A stretch of DNA of 64,000 nucleotides, taken from assembly GCA_032717465.1 (NCBI GenBank), contig CM064666.1:6067028-6131027 (forward strand), read 5' to 3'. The notes beneath the pieces were generated by a model that saw only the letters and a program-made list of their open reading frames with translations, searched no databases and was not told the DNA's origin. The position numbers were made by a program, and so were the translations under genes. Source of the stretch: Coenobita brevimanus. Taxonomy: Eukaryota > Arthropoda > Malacostraca > Decapoda > Coenobitidae. Within the stretch, counting starts at the first letter, position 1, and each line of letters opens with the position of its first letter. Below are positions 44,184 to 56,880 of the stretch, piece after piece.

Positions 44184-45151
44184 TTTGGTGGCAGTAAGCC
44201 TACGAACCACGTCTATCATTCTACAGTTGAGTCTACATTATCAAGACACCTCGTGACTTTATACTGGCAGTGGTTTGACGATCTACAATTACAGCCAACC
44301 TCCCGATCTCTATCTGCGACTACATATTGACATCGGAGGCAAGCAGCGAACCAACGAACCACAATACAATCTATTTATGCCTCACGATTTTATCAACATT
44401 CAACAATTAGCGACGAGCTTCAGTTCTACGATTCACGGTAAACTACAAGTATCTACGATTGCCACGAAACAAGCCATATCCACATGCAGCATTCATCAAG
44501 CAAACCAACCTATGCAGCAGAGAGTGAGGAGGTGCTAATTCAGTGGTGACAGGAGACAAAACGCAGCCATTACCAGAACCAGCCCTGACCCACCACTCAC
44601 CTCACTCGCCACACTCACCATAACTCACCGCTGATCCATCACCGCGGCGCTGAGTCTCCGAAGGTGACATCATTCTACACTTGCTAGTGGGTGTACTGTA
44701 TATACTTTTACTTATTATTCCCAGAGAGCTTAAACATACAATCCCTGTTATTTGTTTATCACATCACAAATGAATATCACCACTACCCTATTGGGATGCA
44801 TTGCTAATACAAGAGTGATCAAGAAACACTTTGCACAAGATATACAATACAAGTCGTACTTACAACAATCAAACTAAGTAACAATTAAGGTAAAGTTATT
44901 GAGGATAACAGAATTAGAAAAAAAAAAAAAAAAGACTTACAGGCAGCGAGTGACGTTACGACCTGAGTTCTCAAACCACAATTGACCCAGATAGCCTTTC
45001 ACATGTCATTCAGTTCTTTATTTTTTCTTACCACATTTTACTCTTTCTAGTAACAAACACTGCTTCATCTATATACAGACTTACGTACATACACCTTCTT
45101 CAATTATGTATACTAAGTCCAATACTAATTGCTATTACCAACAGTAACAAG

Positions 45152-45152
45152 T

Positions 45153-45245
<93 letters not shown>
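45152..45245. repeat. (CA)n(TA)n microsatellite in the leader
   Basis: About 22 bp of CA followed by about 70 bp of TA inside the old gypsy leader; absent from the young copy. Confidence 0.97.
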
Positions 45246-45248
<3 letters not shown>

Positions 45249-45389
45249 CCTAATCATTGTCACTATCTATACAGTTAACACATACATAAAACATACATAA
45301 AATGTTTCCTTAGCAAAATGTGCCTCTTAATTAGTGATTAGTGATATGACGGGATGTTATCAACACAACCAATTTTTTTTTTTTTTTGC

Positions 45390-46770
45390 CAGAGGAGACA
45401 GCATTTGAATTACCCAATGACGATTCACAGTTAGTAGAATGACAGGAAAACATAACAAACACACATAGTTCTCCACGAACAAAAGATCATGAAACAAGCA
45501 CTTCTGTGAGAGGAACTGAGGATAATGACGCCTCTTGGACAGTTTTCTCTGATGTAGAAAGCGAATATTATAGACTGGCATACACGCCTATGAAAACTTA
45601 CTCAATAGGATATGTAGGTCCAGAAATACATACTCAACAATTCCTTCCCATAATGACAAAGGACTTCAAGCGAATTTGACCAAACAAACAAACACCATCT
45701 AACATCACAGCTCCAACTTCCCCACATCAGGTATTCTTGTACCATGAGGATAAAAAACTCACAAAATTCTCAGGAAAGGACAAGGACCGCATTAATGTGA
45801 TGTCCTTTATAAATCAGTGTGAGCAACTTTTTGTTAAAAGACATTTGAGTATAACAGATGAGAGTGAAAAGATAGCTGTTTTTTCATCACGGGTTAACCA
45901 AGAAAGATGCCCAGCTGGTGATCTGCTTAGATTTGATAAGATCTTACGAGCTCAGACATATGATGAGCTTAAGACAATTCCTAAAGTAATTTTCTGGAGG
46001 TACAAATTTTTTGCCAGGTATAATTGCAGAATTATATAAGATCGTGGATCTAATGAGACAACATAACACAACCCATGTCTTAGGTGAAATAACAGCAGAT
46101 GTGACCACAATTAAGAGAACACTGTTACCCAGTATAGAGAACTCAAATTGGGTAATAGCTGATGGGAAGATGTCACCAATACGTGTCATAGACATCCTTG
46201 GTTATCTAGCTGCATTGTGTAAATTACCTGATAGGTTATTAAAGATAGCAAAAACAGTTGCTTTCACCCCAGGAATTTATATGTTAGATTTTAGGAATGA
46301 GGTAGAGATGAACTGCAGCAAAGTATGGATGAGTGAAATAACACAACCGATTACAACCAGAATGAGAATTACAGACACTGTTGCAGCCATGAATACATCT
46401 AGCCCAAGTACAGAACAAAAACGATCGCGAGCCGAGAACAGACAAACCAAGCAACGCTGACATCGAGGCAGCGATAGCAAACACCAGGCCACAGGCAGCC
46501 TCAAAGTCTGCACATAGCCCAAGCAGAAACCTTGCCACAGAAAAACCAAAATATGGAAAGTGATTTCGTGGGTCAGGAGACAGGTCTACTCTATGTTATT
46601 ATTGTGCAGATCCTGGTCACACGATATCTGAATGTTACATTAAACTTAGGGAAGACAGAGATAAAGAAAAGGGGATGAAACCATATTGCAGAAAGAATAA
46701 AAACACAGGACACTGGACGTCACATTGCAAAACAGTTGAAAGAATAGTATCTGTTTTTAAGTTGGGGTAA
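45390..46770 (+). pseudogene. gag: Gag pseudogene of the older gypsy copy
   Basis: The N-terminal part (45390-45700) is recognisable only in pieces with stops. The central capsid part is open at 45737-46039 and, after a frame slip in the FGG... region near 45985-46010, at 46011-46460. The basic region is shortened. Zinc knuckles follow (CYYCADPGHTISEC near 46597-46640, then CRKNKNTGHWTSHC), where the second knuckle has lost the His of the variant C-x2-H. At least two stops and one frame change. It would bind RNA in a live copy. Confidence 0.85.
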
Positions 46771-46820
46771 GGTCAGGCCACGAGAAAAAATGACCATACA
46801 TAAAGAAAAATAGTCCTAGA

Positions 46821-48776
46821 GTGCACATAGGAAGCATACTCGGAAACGAGTGTATCTTGGTCTCCACTTCCTGTGAAGATCAAAAGGTTTCATTATTCTT
46901 GGATTCAGGTGTTCCAGTGAATTTAATAACACAAAAGGAAGTAGAGAGGATTTATAGAAATAATATGAAAATAACCTTCGTGGAGGAATCTGATTTAGAC
47001 TTATATGCTCTAGATGGCAAACAAATAACCGTAAAGGGCATGATACAGTTTAAAATAAGTTTTACTGAGACTACGAGAACAATCCCCGCTAATTGCTATA
47101 CAGTAGAAAACTTAGCAATAAGAGCTAATGTGCTACTGAGTTTGAGAACCATGAGGAAAGAGAATATAGTATTACTCCCACACATGAATGGGATACAGTA
47201 TGATAACGAATTCATAAAGGAAATTTCACCAGAATTGTATCCCAACAATGTTAGAAAATCGGAGGGAGTTGGAGCAATTAATCATCTTAGCAGACCGATT
47301 CAGTCTGACTAGGGTACATATGCACTCACACCATCCCTCCCATCCCCTCCATCCCGTTTGCCCACGGACCGAGGTGACAGTACACTTCCAACATTTTTCG
47401 CCGCACATCTCACCAATGGTGAAGTTACTCCACCTAATTCATATACAAAAGTCACTATAAAGAGTAAATTGAAGAAAGGTACTGTTCTTGTCTTAGAAGA
47501 ATCATGTAAAGTGAAAGGACTCTCGGTGGAAAACGCTTTATGTCAGGTGAATAGCGATGGGGAAACTCACGTGTTCCTAAATAATCAGATAAATGGAGAA
47601 CTACAGATAAAAAGGGGGACTGGTATATGCACTTTAGAGACTTGTCCTGCTCCTATATGGGAAGTAACTATGGCCAGAACTTCAAGTAAAATAAAATCAA
47701 TGGACAAAGATTGCATAAAGGAGAAGTTGATTCACACAGGAAATTCTGATGTGGAAAATGATCTGCTGGATTTATTACAAAAACACCGACAGACTGTCAC
47801 ATTACCTGGAGAACAATTAGGGTGTACTAACCTGATCATACACAAGATTAACGTACACCAGGACACGCAACAGCTATATGTACCAGTCTATAGAGTACCA
47901 CACTCACAATGTACGCTTGCAAATCAATACGTCGATGAAATGTTAAAAATGGGTCTTAATGAGCCATCATTCTCCCCATGGAATGCCCTATTACTTTTTG
48001 TGCCCAAACAAAACGAAGAAATGGTGGCGGTAGTCGATTACCGTAAATTATACCAACACACAATCCCAGACTGGTTTTCTTTGCCATTGTTATATGATGT
48101 CTTGCATAATATTGGACCAGAAATTTTCCACCATCGATTTACTTAATGGCTATTATCGAAGTTCATTCGATCAGGAGTCACGCAAATACACAGCTTTCAC
48201 CACAAATACAGGGCATTACATTATAAGTGAATGCTGATAGGTGTAAGGACAGCGCCAGGAACATTCCAATGATTAATGAACTGTGTACTGTCTGGAATGT
48301 TAGGAAATGGTATATTTGTATACCTGGACTACATCATAATTGCAAAACACACAACAGATGAACACCTACAGAAATTAGACCAACTCCGATATTAGCCAAT
48401 GCTGGCTTGAAAATTAAGCTGTCTAAATGCAAATTTTGTTTTAAAGAAATAAAATTCCTAGGCCACAGACTACATAGAGAGGGGATCCACACATCTGATG
48501 ACAAAATACAAGCAATAAGGGATTTCCATAAACCTACAAATGTGGATGAAGTAAGACAGTTTTTAGGTCTGGCAGGCTACTACAGATCTTTCATACAACA
48601 TTTCTCTCACATAGCAGAACCATTATTCCACCTACTGAAAAAAGAAAAGCTGTATTTCATTGGGTAGAGGAACAAAAATTAGCATTTGATGAAATAAAAG
48701 ATAAACTTACATGTGCACCTTGCTTGGCCCATCATAATTTCACAAAACCATTAATAATTTGCACAGATCCTTCTCT
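46821..48776 (+). pseudogene. pol: Protease and reverse transcriptase pseudogene of the older copy
   Basis: 46821-47312 carries the protease with DSG in place of DTG (a permitted variant), followed by the spacer. A stop at 47310 and a short shifted stretch precede 47358-48146, which continues through the spacer to RT blocks including VDYRKLYQHTIPDW. Then stops and a frame change appear near 48140-48250. The catalytic motif is YLDY at about 48320 (YLDD lost its last Asp). 48407-48667 holds the connection region (KFCFKEIKFLGH, RQFLGLAGYYRSF). Inactive by loss of a catalytic residue. Confidence 0.85.
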
Positions 48777-48780
48777 GAAC

Positions 48781-49454
48781 CCTTTGAGATTTTTGCTCCT
48801 CTGCCGACTGTGTCTGTGGCAGACTCAGCTGGGCGCACATAGAGTGCACCGTCGCGCAGATATGTTTGAACTTAATCAGCCACTGTACATTAACTTTTTA
48901 AGGTAGACGAATTAATCTGGTTCTTTTTTAAAGCTGAATCGATGCTCTTTATCGTAGTATGGTTGAAAAAGGTAAATAGGATGGCTAAAGGGCCAACAGG
49001 ATGAGTAGAAGTTAGCCAAAATGGAAAAATCGCACAGCCTTCCGTAGAAAAATATTTGTAAAAAACAGTATTAGAGTTACGTGAAATTTGATAGCATCAT
49101 GTCAGTCTTCAGTACATTCTCTTTCTATTGATATATAGGTTATGGCAATTTATTTTAATTTTCACAGAGAAAAGCGAAAACTCACACTGCCATGCTGTCA
49201 AATATCCACGCTGGTATTATCGATATTATTCATGGTAAAAACTTCTTCATTATGCATATCTATCTGATGTACTCGTCAATATAAAAACAAACAGTTGGAA
49301 AAGGGTAAACAGGACAGCGTATGTGGAACAAGACCAAATAGGAGATGGAATAACATGCAAATAAAAAGTTTTGTATGACTCGAATTCGAGTCATCAGAAT
49401 CTCAACGGCTGGATTTACGATGACGCAAAATCGCATTGTCGGAATCTCATAGAG
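48781..49454. mobile_element. TTAA-type MITE, 674 bp, inside the RNase H codons
   Basis: The flanks are TGAA at 48777-48780 (a decayed TTAA) and TTAA at 49455-49458. The inverted ends are CCCTTTGAGATT and CTCTATGAGATT. The young copy has an uninterrupted TTAA at exactly the equivalent position (5337-5340), and the flanking bases line up without gap. No open frame of note. It is a different sequence family from the 760-bp TTAA elements. Confidence 0.88.
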
Positions 49455-49727
49455 TTAAAAGGATTAGGGGTTGTATTGATGCAAGAAGAAAAGCGTGGAA
49501 AAAAATCAACCAATTGCATTCACTAGCAGACACATAGAAAGGGCAGAGAAAAATTATTGCACTACAGACCTGGAGGCACTACAAAAGTTTCGAGATTTGG
49601 TATATAGCTACGAAATTCACCTATTCACCAACCATAAACCGCTCGTGGGCATGTTCCAAGAAAAACTCCTCTCTAGGAGGAGAGCAAGTTGGAAATGTAG
49701 CCTACGGTTGAAAACTATAAATGTACA
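49455..49727 (+). pseudogene. pol: RNase H remainder of the older gypsy copy
   Basis: It continues directly from 48776: KGLGVVLMQE, then NQPIAFTSRHIERAEKNY, an internal deletion of about 8 codons, and HLFTNHKPLVGMF, where the catalytic Asp of TDHK is Asn. Similarity to the young copy ends near 49727. Confidence 0.85.
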
Positions 49728-50696
49728 CTCGAAGACCATAAAAAGTTTCCCACCTCCACCGACCCTAAGACGAGGCCTGGGGTCTATCTGGATGACGGCT
49801 CAGCCAAACTATCACAGGCAACACACGAACGAATATACACTGCGAACCCTCTAGGCTGAGGCTTTGTAACCAGTGCGTCACGTCACATTTATCACGTTTT
49901 TATCGAGATAGGCCAAATCCTTGGTTTCATAGACGGTAATATACTCCAACATTACATACCACTGTCCTCAAAGTACCGTAATCCGGTATGAATAGGTAAC
50001 AAATACTTGATAAGATAGATGGACCAGGAAATGGAACTAGGAACACGAATCATCTGAGCTGATGCCATATTTAAACAACAGAGATGGACCCGAGTTGTAG
50101 TCGTGGATGGAGGAAAAGTTTTCCCACACTCCAGATGGCGATTTATAGATGGTGAGACGTAATCGTTAGTTCATTTCGTTTGTAGATAATTTCTGCATAT
50201 AATTTCACAAAAGTATGTCATAGATGACATTAAAAACGTTATCTGAAAAGGAACTGTTTTACCTCATTACTAATTCTACTGTTTCCAATTTCCCTAGCTT
50301 TGTGTGTTTGGCTTCTGCTTTGTCTCTAGTGCAGCTGAGCGGGACTACTAGCCTGTCAGCCTCTCAACGCCTCCTTGTATCTTTACTGGTAAGTAAATTG
50401 GTTGAATATTATTTTATTGCTCGACAACAAACTTGTTGTGTGTATATATATATAATATAAACATACAGACACACAGAGCCCACCCCATATAACCCTCATT
50501 CGTATTCACTACATCCCCCTGGATACTTCCATTATCTACTGCATTACACATAAGACTGAGTCAGTCACACGTGTCATAATTTCCCGCCATCAGTTGGGTC
50601 CTATTATTAACATCTCTTAAGGTTTTTATGATCGGCATTTACGGTACATGCCGAAAAATAGAGGAATACTAATGCAATGTTTTCCTGGCAGTACAG
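49728..50696. other. Spacer, no gene seen
   Basis: Mixed sequence without recognisable coding or repeats, apart from a short TA run at 50445-50456. Confidence 0.45.
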
Positions 50697-51412
50697 TACA
50701 TCACCCGAGTCAAGGGGTTAAGGTTAAGGTTGCTGCTGGACACTCGCACACGACAACACCAAGTGCCCACACAGCCAACACTGACCTTGATTGATGACTG
50801 ACTTTTGGCCGACCTACAACACTTAATTATCTTCCTCATCGCTGCACACAATATCAGTCATATGCTAGGCCCGATCCATACTGAATGAGGAATTCATGTG
50901 ATAACGCCGCTTCCAAACACTTTGACACTGACCTCTGATCAATGTAATGTCGAAAAACTTTAGATTTAAAAACTATGTGTGCGACAAGTTTCATTGACAT
51001 CAGTTGCGGCAATAATGAACTGCTTTAACGCACTAATAATACACAGAAACTGATCCGCTCAACAGCTACGCCTTCAAGGACTGCTATGCCACAGTCCAAG
51101 GGTTAACTGCTTCATTTTTTTTTTTTTTTTTTAAGATCTGCTATGTACTTTTTCTTTTTAACGGGAGGGGGTCAGGTATACTATAGCTTTCATAAACACC
51201 TCCATTAACCCTCATTCCACTTGAATAAGGTCGTATCGAAGCAGCGTGAATAAAAAGACGTCACCGTACTGAAAGGGTCTGTAACGCATTCTAATGCAAT
51301 CGTCTTGATATCGCAAGATCATGAAGAGGACATTGTTTTGCTGGGCGTCAACAACAAGGAATCTAATATATATTTCCATACGTCTAATCACACACACACA
51401 CACACACACACA
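50697..51412. repeat. Duplicated segment A, copy 1
   Basis: It aligns with 60718-61503: TCACCCGAGTCAA, GTTGCTGCTGGACACTCGCA, a T-run near 51115-51133, TCGTATCGAAGCAGCGTGAA and a terminal (CA)n all occur in order in both. Confidence 0.82.
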
Positions 51413-51717
51413 ATCATTATTGTCTCAAGGTCCAACATCCAACCCTGCCCTTCGGCACATTGCTCTTAAAATCGAATCATTTCATCCCTGCCAAACCCTT
51501 AACCTTCCACTAAGTCTGGTCCAAACCAGACCAAAACTGGGATGACCTTGTTTTATTACTCTGATTTTTTTCTTTCCCCATGACCTTGACTCTTGACAGT
51601 TTTCAAAATCGAATCCATTTATCCTTGCCTTACATAAAACTTCCAGTTTGGTGAAACTGGTGATCAGATAAAAACTTAGTTAACCTTGCCATAAAACCTT
51701 GGCTATTAACCTGTTCT

Positions 51718-51748
<31 letters not shown>

Positions 51749-52106
51749 GGCTGATTCTTAACCTTTCCATTAAGATTCGTTCGTCAGAAAAAACTTTACT
51801 AATATTGTTCAAACTGGCACACTGATCAAAGTCTGACCCAGCTCTCTGACCTTAACCTCTGACTGTTCTCAAATTCGAACCAACCTTCTTGCCTTACCTA
51901 CAGTCCGTCCATCATGTTTGGTCTTAATCAGAGAAACACTGTTCAACTTTGTTGGATAAAATTTTGTCCAAGACATGCGACCTTAACCTTTGTCATAAAA
52001 AAAACAAAAAAAAAAAAGCCCCTTGTCGCCCTCTACCCCTCCACCAAAAGTGTAAAACTGGATAAAAATTGAGTTAATTTGTTCACACACACACACACAC
52101 ACACAA
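51413..52106 (+). repeat. Second array of TGACCTTGA-type repeats
   Basis: Loose units with ATGACCTTGACTCTTGACAG (51580), TGACCTTAACCTCTGACTG (51849) and CGACCTTAACCTTTG, alternating with CCTTCCACTAAGTCTGGTCC and GATAAAAACT boxes as at 33330-34066. It ends in (CA)n at 52084-52106. A T/A-run sits at 51718-51742. Confidence 0.65.
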
Positions 52107-52399
52107 TAAAACAACCTTTATTCGACATTCGAAACGCCCGCGGAACTTAGTTCAGCCAAATTTTCGCCCAGCCGAGCGATACCAGCGGCATTGTGGAGTA
52201 CTGGCGAGGAGCAGAAAGCTGGCTGTACTGACGGCCTGCCAGGATACCAGCGATCAGCCCACACTATCGTGAATTCGTATAAGGATAAATCTGGAAGCAG
52301 AGGGAAAGGAGCGAAGAAAAAGAACTGCAATAAAATGTGGATACTATGGAAGAGTGAACTAAAAGGAATTATGCAGGAACTGTGAAGAGAAAGAGGAAA

Positions 52400-54090
52400 G
52401 AAGGAAGGTTGGGCAACAACACTAACAGTTGGAAGACCATGATGAAAGGCAGCTGTGTGATTGCTCTTTAGACTTGACCTTCAACAAGAAAGAGTTTATA
52501 ACATCTACTCAGGTAAGACAATTATCATCAAAAAAGAGAACGTGCAAAGTTGTAATAAGGGAATTGAAAAGCAGGATAAGGCCATATTGTGTGACGAGTG
52601 TGAGGAGTGGATCCATATACAAACAGGAGGAAGAAAGGGATGTATAAAACATAAAATGTCAAGAGAGCTGTATAAAGCTATGTTAAATGATAACGGACAG
52701 TGAAAAAATATTTGTGTAAACATTGCTTATCGGGAAATGAACAAAACACCAAAAAAAAAAAGAAAAAAAAAAGAAAAGAAGAAAAGGGACTAGCTCAGGC
52801 TTTCATGGAACTTCAAGTTATGACTGGGGAAAAAAAAAAAAAAAAAAAGCTGGAATGTTATGCCAAAGATGTAAAGGAATGGTAGGAAAAAAATTAGAAG
52901 GAAAGTGAGTATTTAACACAGAAATTGAAAGATGCAGAAAACAAACTAAAGAAAATGGAAACAGAAAATAAAGAAATAAGGCTTAAGTTCAGTGAAATGA
53001 AAGAATTAAAGAAAAAAGAAAAAAAAAAGATAACAGAACCTGAAGACAAGACTGTGAATATGAAAAAAAAAGCAACAATGAATGAAGACAAGCTTAGAGA
53101 AGTGATAATTGTTTGAAAAAAATGCAGCATTAAGAAAAAGGATTGATATTAAAAGTCAAGAAAAACTCAAAATAATGTGTGATAAACTTGAGGAGAATAG
53201 AAGAAATGGGAACAGAAATAAACAGGGAGAAGAGCCGGAAGAAACAAGTGAAATAAGAATGTAAGTGAAAGGTTGCTGGGGCGGAAGGACGGTAGAGAAA
53301 TCAATTACCAAGAAGAATGTAGAGAACAGAAAGATGAAGAGAAAGGAAGAAAAATCACTGATAAAGAGGAAGAACAAAAAGTAGAGAATGGTGAGAATGG
53401 AAATCATGTGAAACAGAGAAAACCAAAAATAAAGCTGGGGAATCAGTGACAGGTAAAACAGTGGAATGGCCAGAGACAATACCAATGCTTGGAGAAATGG
53501 ACAGCGTTTAAATCATAGTGAAAAAGGTCTGAGAAATGGAACATGGTACAGAAAAAATGAAACCTACCCCAGGATTGAAACAATACAACAGAAAAATACT
53601 GAGGACTGTAAATCCTACATGAAAGGGAACTGCAAAAAAGGAAGATTGTGCAGATATAAACATCCTGAAAGGTTATCAGAGGAAGCTGAAAGTAGAAACA
53701 TAGAATTCATTTAATGTAAACACTATAAGGAAGATGTAGTAAAGGATGGAGATGTTTCTCCATAACAAAAAAAAAAAAAAAAAGATATTTTGAGAAAGGT
53801 TATTGCAGAAATGGCTCATTCTGTAAATATGAACATACAGAAAGACTGAAGCTACAGCCACAAAACTGGCAATATGAGCCTATGGAAGAAAAACGGAAAA
53901 AAATCTTCAGAAAGACAAAGAATTAGGACTTAAGAAACTATTCTAAAGGAAAGAGGACATATGGAAGGAAATAAGTGCAGTGCAAAGAAAAATCAGGCAT
54001 TGAATAGAAATAATGAAAAAAGGTTGAGAGACGTAACAAGGGGAAAGGAAGAGACAGAAAAGAATAAAGTATAACAAGAAGCAAAGACAA
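52400..54090 (+). pseudogene. LINE ORF1-like region: PHD-like finger, coiled coil, tandem CCCH
   Basis: Several frames together show a PHD-like pattern (SCNKGIEKQDKAILCDECEE then WIHIQ, and after a frame slip YLCKHCLSG). A Lys/Glu-rich coiled-coil stretch follows at 52925-53116. Then come two CCCH-type fingers: CKSYMKGNCKKGRLCRYKH (about 53608-53665) and a second whose first Cys is separated from YCRNGSFCKYEH (about 53800-53835) by an expanded A-run. Known LINE ORF1 proteins use such modules for RNA binding. The combination of PHD-like and tandem CCCH fingers is unusual to my knowledge. Multiple stops mean no protein is made from this copy. Confidence 0.65.
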
Positions 54091-54099
54091 AATTAACAG

Positions 54100-54346
54100 T
54101 AACAAGGAAATCAAGCTAATTTATGCAAACTGTAGAGGCATCAAAGAAAAAATTACAAGTTTAAATGAAACCACGAATGAAATTAACCCAGACATAACAG
54201 TACTTAATGAAACAAAAACAAAAAAACCAAGAGGTGAATTTAAAGGGATTGAAATCATTCATTAACAACAGAGAAAGTAAGAGGGGAGGAGGAATTGCAA
54301 TTATAGTTAGGAAATGGGAAAAACAGTGAAGATTAGTGAAGGAACA
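54100..54346 (+). pseudogene. LINE endonuclease, N-terminal part
   Basis: KLIYANCRGIKEKITSLNET and INPDITVLNETKTK match the start of the apurinic-type endonuclease (the catalytic Asn and the ET of Q/N-E-T-K). A GGGIAIIV-type block follows. It is interrupted by the antisense RTE-like LINE at 54347. Confidence 0.75.
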
Positions 54347-55747
54347 TCTATCTATCTATCTATTGCCAGACGCCTCAATCCCGTTTGGGGTGGCCACAAA
54401 CAAATCGCCTCCAAGTCGCCCTGTCCCCCGCCATGTCACTGCCCTGCTCCCAACTCGCACCCCCCTCTCTCATATACCTTTCCACCCCATCCCTCCATCT
54501 CATCCTCGGCCTCCCCCTCCCTCTTCCCCCCTCCACCTCACTCACATACACTCTCTTCGTCAGTCTTTCACCCTCCATCCTCTCCACATGGCCAAACCAA
54601 CTCAGTGTGTTCCTCATAACGCTTCCTATCACATCCACGTCAACACCACAACGCTCCTTTATATTCCCATTCGGCAGCTTGTCTCTCCATGTGACTCCAC
54701 AGGCTCCTCTTAAATAACTCATTTCCACTGCTCTCACTCTTGACTTGTGTCCTTCCAACAACGTCCAAGCTTCACTTCCATACGTTAGAGCTGGTATCAC
54801 AATACTGTCATGTAGTAACTTTTTCACTTCCATGCTCACTTCCCTGTTTCTTATCACTGCTTTCAAAGAACCAGCAACCTTTCTTCCCTGCTGTACCCTT
54901 TCAAGCACTTCACCCTCCAAACCTCCATCCTTACTCATCACACTACCCAAGTACTTAAACGTACTCACATTTTCCAATTCCTCACCATCCAACCTCGCTG
55001 TACATTCACTGACTTCACCTCTCTCAAAGACCATCACTTTACTCTTCCCTACATTCACCTTTAGATTCCGTTTCTTACATACTCACCCAAACTCATCCAC
55101 CAAGCCTTGCAGCTCCCCTTCGTCTTCACTCAACAACACAGTATCATCTGCAAACAACAGTACAGGGAGTTTCCAAACACTATCCTCTCTCACCAGGGAC
55201 ACTCCAACATCCACTACCCTACCTTGTACCTCTTTTATTACCCCATCCATGTACAGATTGAACAACCATGGAGACATGACACATCCCTGTTTCAAACCAA
55301 CTTTCAAAGAGAAAAATTCACTTAGTTCACCATCCACACGCACTGCAGCCTTCGCACCATCGTACATACTCTTCACAGCATTCAACAACTTCCCATCTAC
55401 TCCATATATTCTTAACACTTTCCACAATCCTTGTCTATCCACCCTGTCATATGCTTTCTCCAAATCCATGAAGGCCGCATACAACTTCTTTCCCTTCTCT
55501 AGAAACTTTTCCACTAAAGATCTAAGAATGAATATCTGATCTACACAACCTCTTCCCTTCCTAAAGCCTCCCTGTTCTTCTCCAACTAATTTCTCTGTTC
55601 TTTCTCTAACTCTGTCAATAAGTATCCTACCATACACTTTTCCTATTATACTAAGAAGACAAATGCCCCTATGATTACCAGACACTTCTTTTTCCCCTTT
55701 TCCTTTGTATAAGGGAATAATTATACCTGACTTCCATAAGATATTAA
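54347..55747 (-). mobile_element. RTE-like LINE, 5'-truncated, inserted antisense
   Basis: On the minus strand the element runs from about 55747 down to a (GATA)n tail at 54347-54363. It encodes RT and the C terminus, then ends within a few dozen bases of the stop with CAAACGGGATTGAGGCGTCT and GGCAATA before the tetranucleotide repeat. The 5' truncation and short 3' end with simple repeat fit RTE-type LINEs. It interrupts the endonuclease of the A-rich LINE. Confidence 0.85.
54375..55747 (-). pseudogene. RTE-like reverse transcriptase and C terminus
   Basis: Two frame-compatible stretches separated by one stop. 55747-55083 has GIIIPLYKGKG, EEQGGFRKGRGCVDQIF, FMDLEKAYDRVDR (block A), LKQGCVMSPWLFNLYMD (block B) and LLFADDTVLL (catalytic FADD). 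The next codon after DEFG is TGA, probably from CGA by a single C-to-T change at a CpG. 55058-54375 continues with NVGKSKVMVF, FKYLGSVMSKDGG, SYLRGACGVTWRDK and WFGHVERM, ending in a stop near the 3' end. Apart from the one stop it is well preserved, so the insertion is fairly young. The protein would copy its own RNA onto nicked DNA. Confidence 0.9.
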
Positions 55748-56880
55748 AGAAATGATAAGAAGAGTTGAAACCAGAAAAAGAGCACTGAATATAATTAATG
55801 TATATGGAAAAACACAAGAGTAGCAAATAAAAAAATTAGTGATCAGTTCGAATATTTACATGAACAAATTAAAAACATCGAAAAACTGGGGGAGGATTAT
55901 ATAATAGTAGATCTAAGTGTAAAGACTGGTAATGATAAAGAAAGGATAAGAGACAAAAATGAAGAGAAAAATGAAGCTGGAAAAGCACTAATCGAAATGA
56001 TTAAAAAAGTTACGGTACTGGAGAAATTGTTAACAGAACAAACAAATGCAAAGGAATGTGGACTTAAGACAAATATATATATATATTATATATAAATTTT
56101 AGACTACATAACAAGTAAGAATGTTATGGATGACATTAAAAGCATGACAGCTGATGAACAAGGATTATATAAGCTAACAAAGTACAGGGGCAGGGAAATG
56201 AAAGAAACTTACCATAATAGTGAATTGTCATAGTAGATGACAGTATGCGTGACGTTAGAAGTGACAAAGAAATGAAATGGAATTTTAATAAAGAAGGTAG
56301 CTGGAACACCTATTGAACGATGACTGAAAATAACAGGGACTTTGACAAATTTTGGAACAGACAACACAGTGAAAGAATAGATATTGATAAAGAATGGGAG
56401 ACATGGGTAAAAATAGTATATTCTGTACTCGATGAGGCGTTTGGAAAAATGCCACACAAAGTTAAACCTGGAATCGATAAAGAAGTAAAACTAATGAAAA
56501 ATAACACAAATATCAGGAAAAAATAAACAAAGAAAATGACGAAAATAGAATGAGGGAATTAATAAATGAACGGAAAAAATGAACAGCAAATACCTAAAGA
56601 TCGAACAAATGAAGGACAAAAACTTGAACAAAAAATCTGAATGACAAAAGGAATAATAATGATGTATTATGGATAACAGGGAGTATAACCCAAAAGAAAC
56701 AACCGTGTCATTCATAATAAAAGACAGAGAGGGAAATGACATAAGAGAACCTGAAAAAATATTGGTCTCGGAATAATATAAACAGGTATAGGCTATGAAA
56801 ACAACGAGGCTACCGATGAATATAATGAATATACAAAATTACTGGAAAGTCTCATTAGTGAATGCTGGAAATAGCTATAA
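55748..56880 (+). pseudogene. A-rich LINE endonuclease, C-terminal part, and linker
   Basis: It resumes with EMIRRVETRKRALNIINVYG, typical of the endonuclease core beta strand, and after a slip a stretch corresponding to the GDxN region (YIIVDLSVKTGND, degenerate). The rest to 56880 is A-rich with short frames (for example 56320-56526) and no clear motif. Confidence 0.6.

Larger units (their letters stand above)
44184..49727 (+). mobile_element. Older 3'-truncated copy of the same gypsy family
   Basis: It begins with a primer-site-like TTTGGTGGCAG, has a leader with the same CTACAA-type words, then gag, protease, RT and part of RNase H in the same order as 1921-5630. It stops at about 49727 within RNase H, with integrase, env and the 3' LTR missing. 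It is scattered with stops and indels and interrupted by a MITE. As the older relative it helps to locate the frame breaks of the young copy. Confidence 0.9.

Noticed and set aside
50715..50725. AAGGGG-TTAA in segment A (and 60733 in its copy) as a TTAA element end
   Set aside because: Both copies of segment A carry it in the same context and no inverted partner was found.
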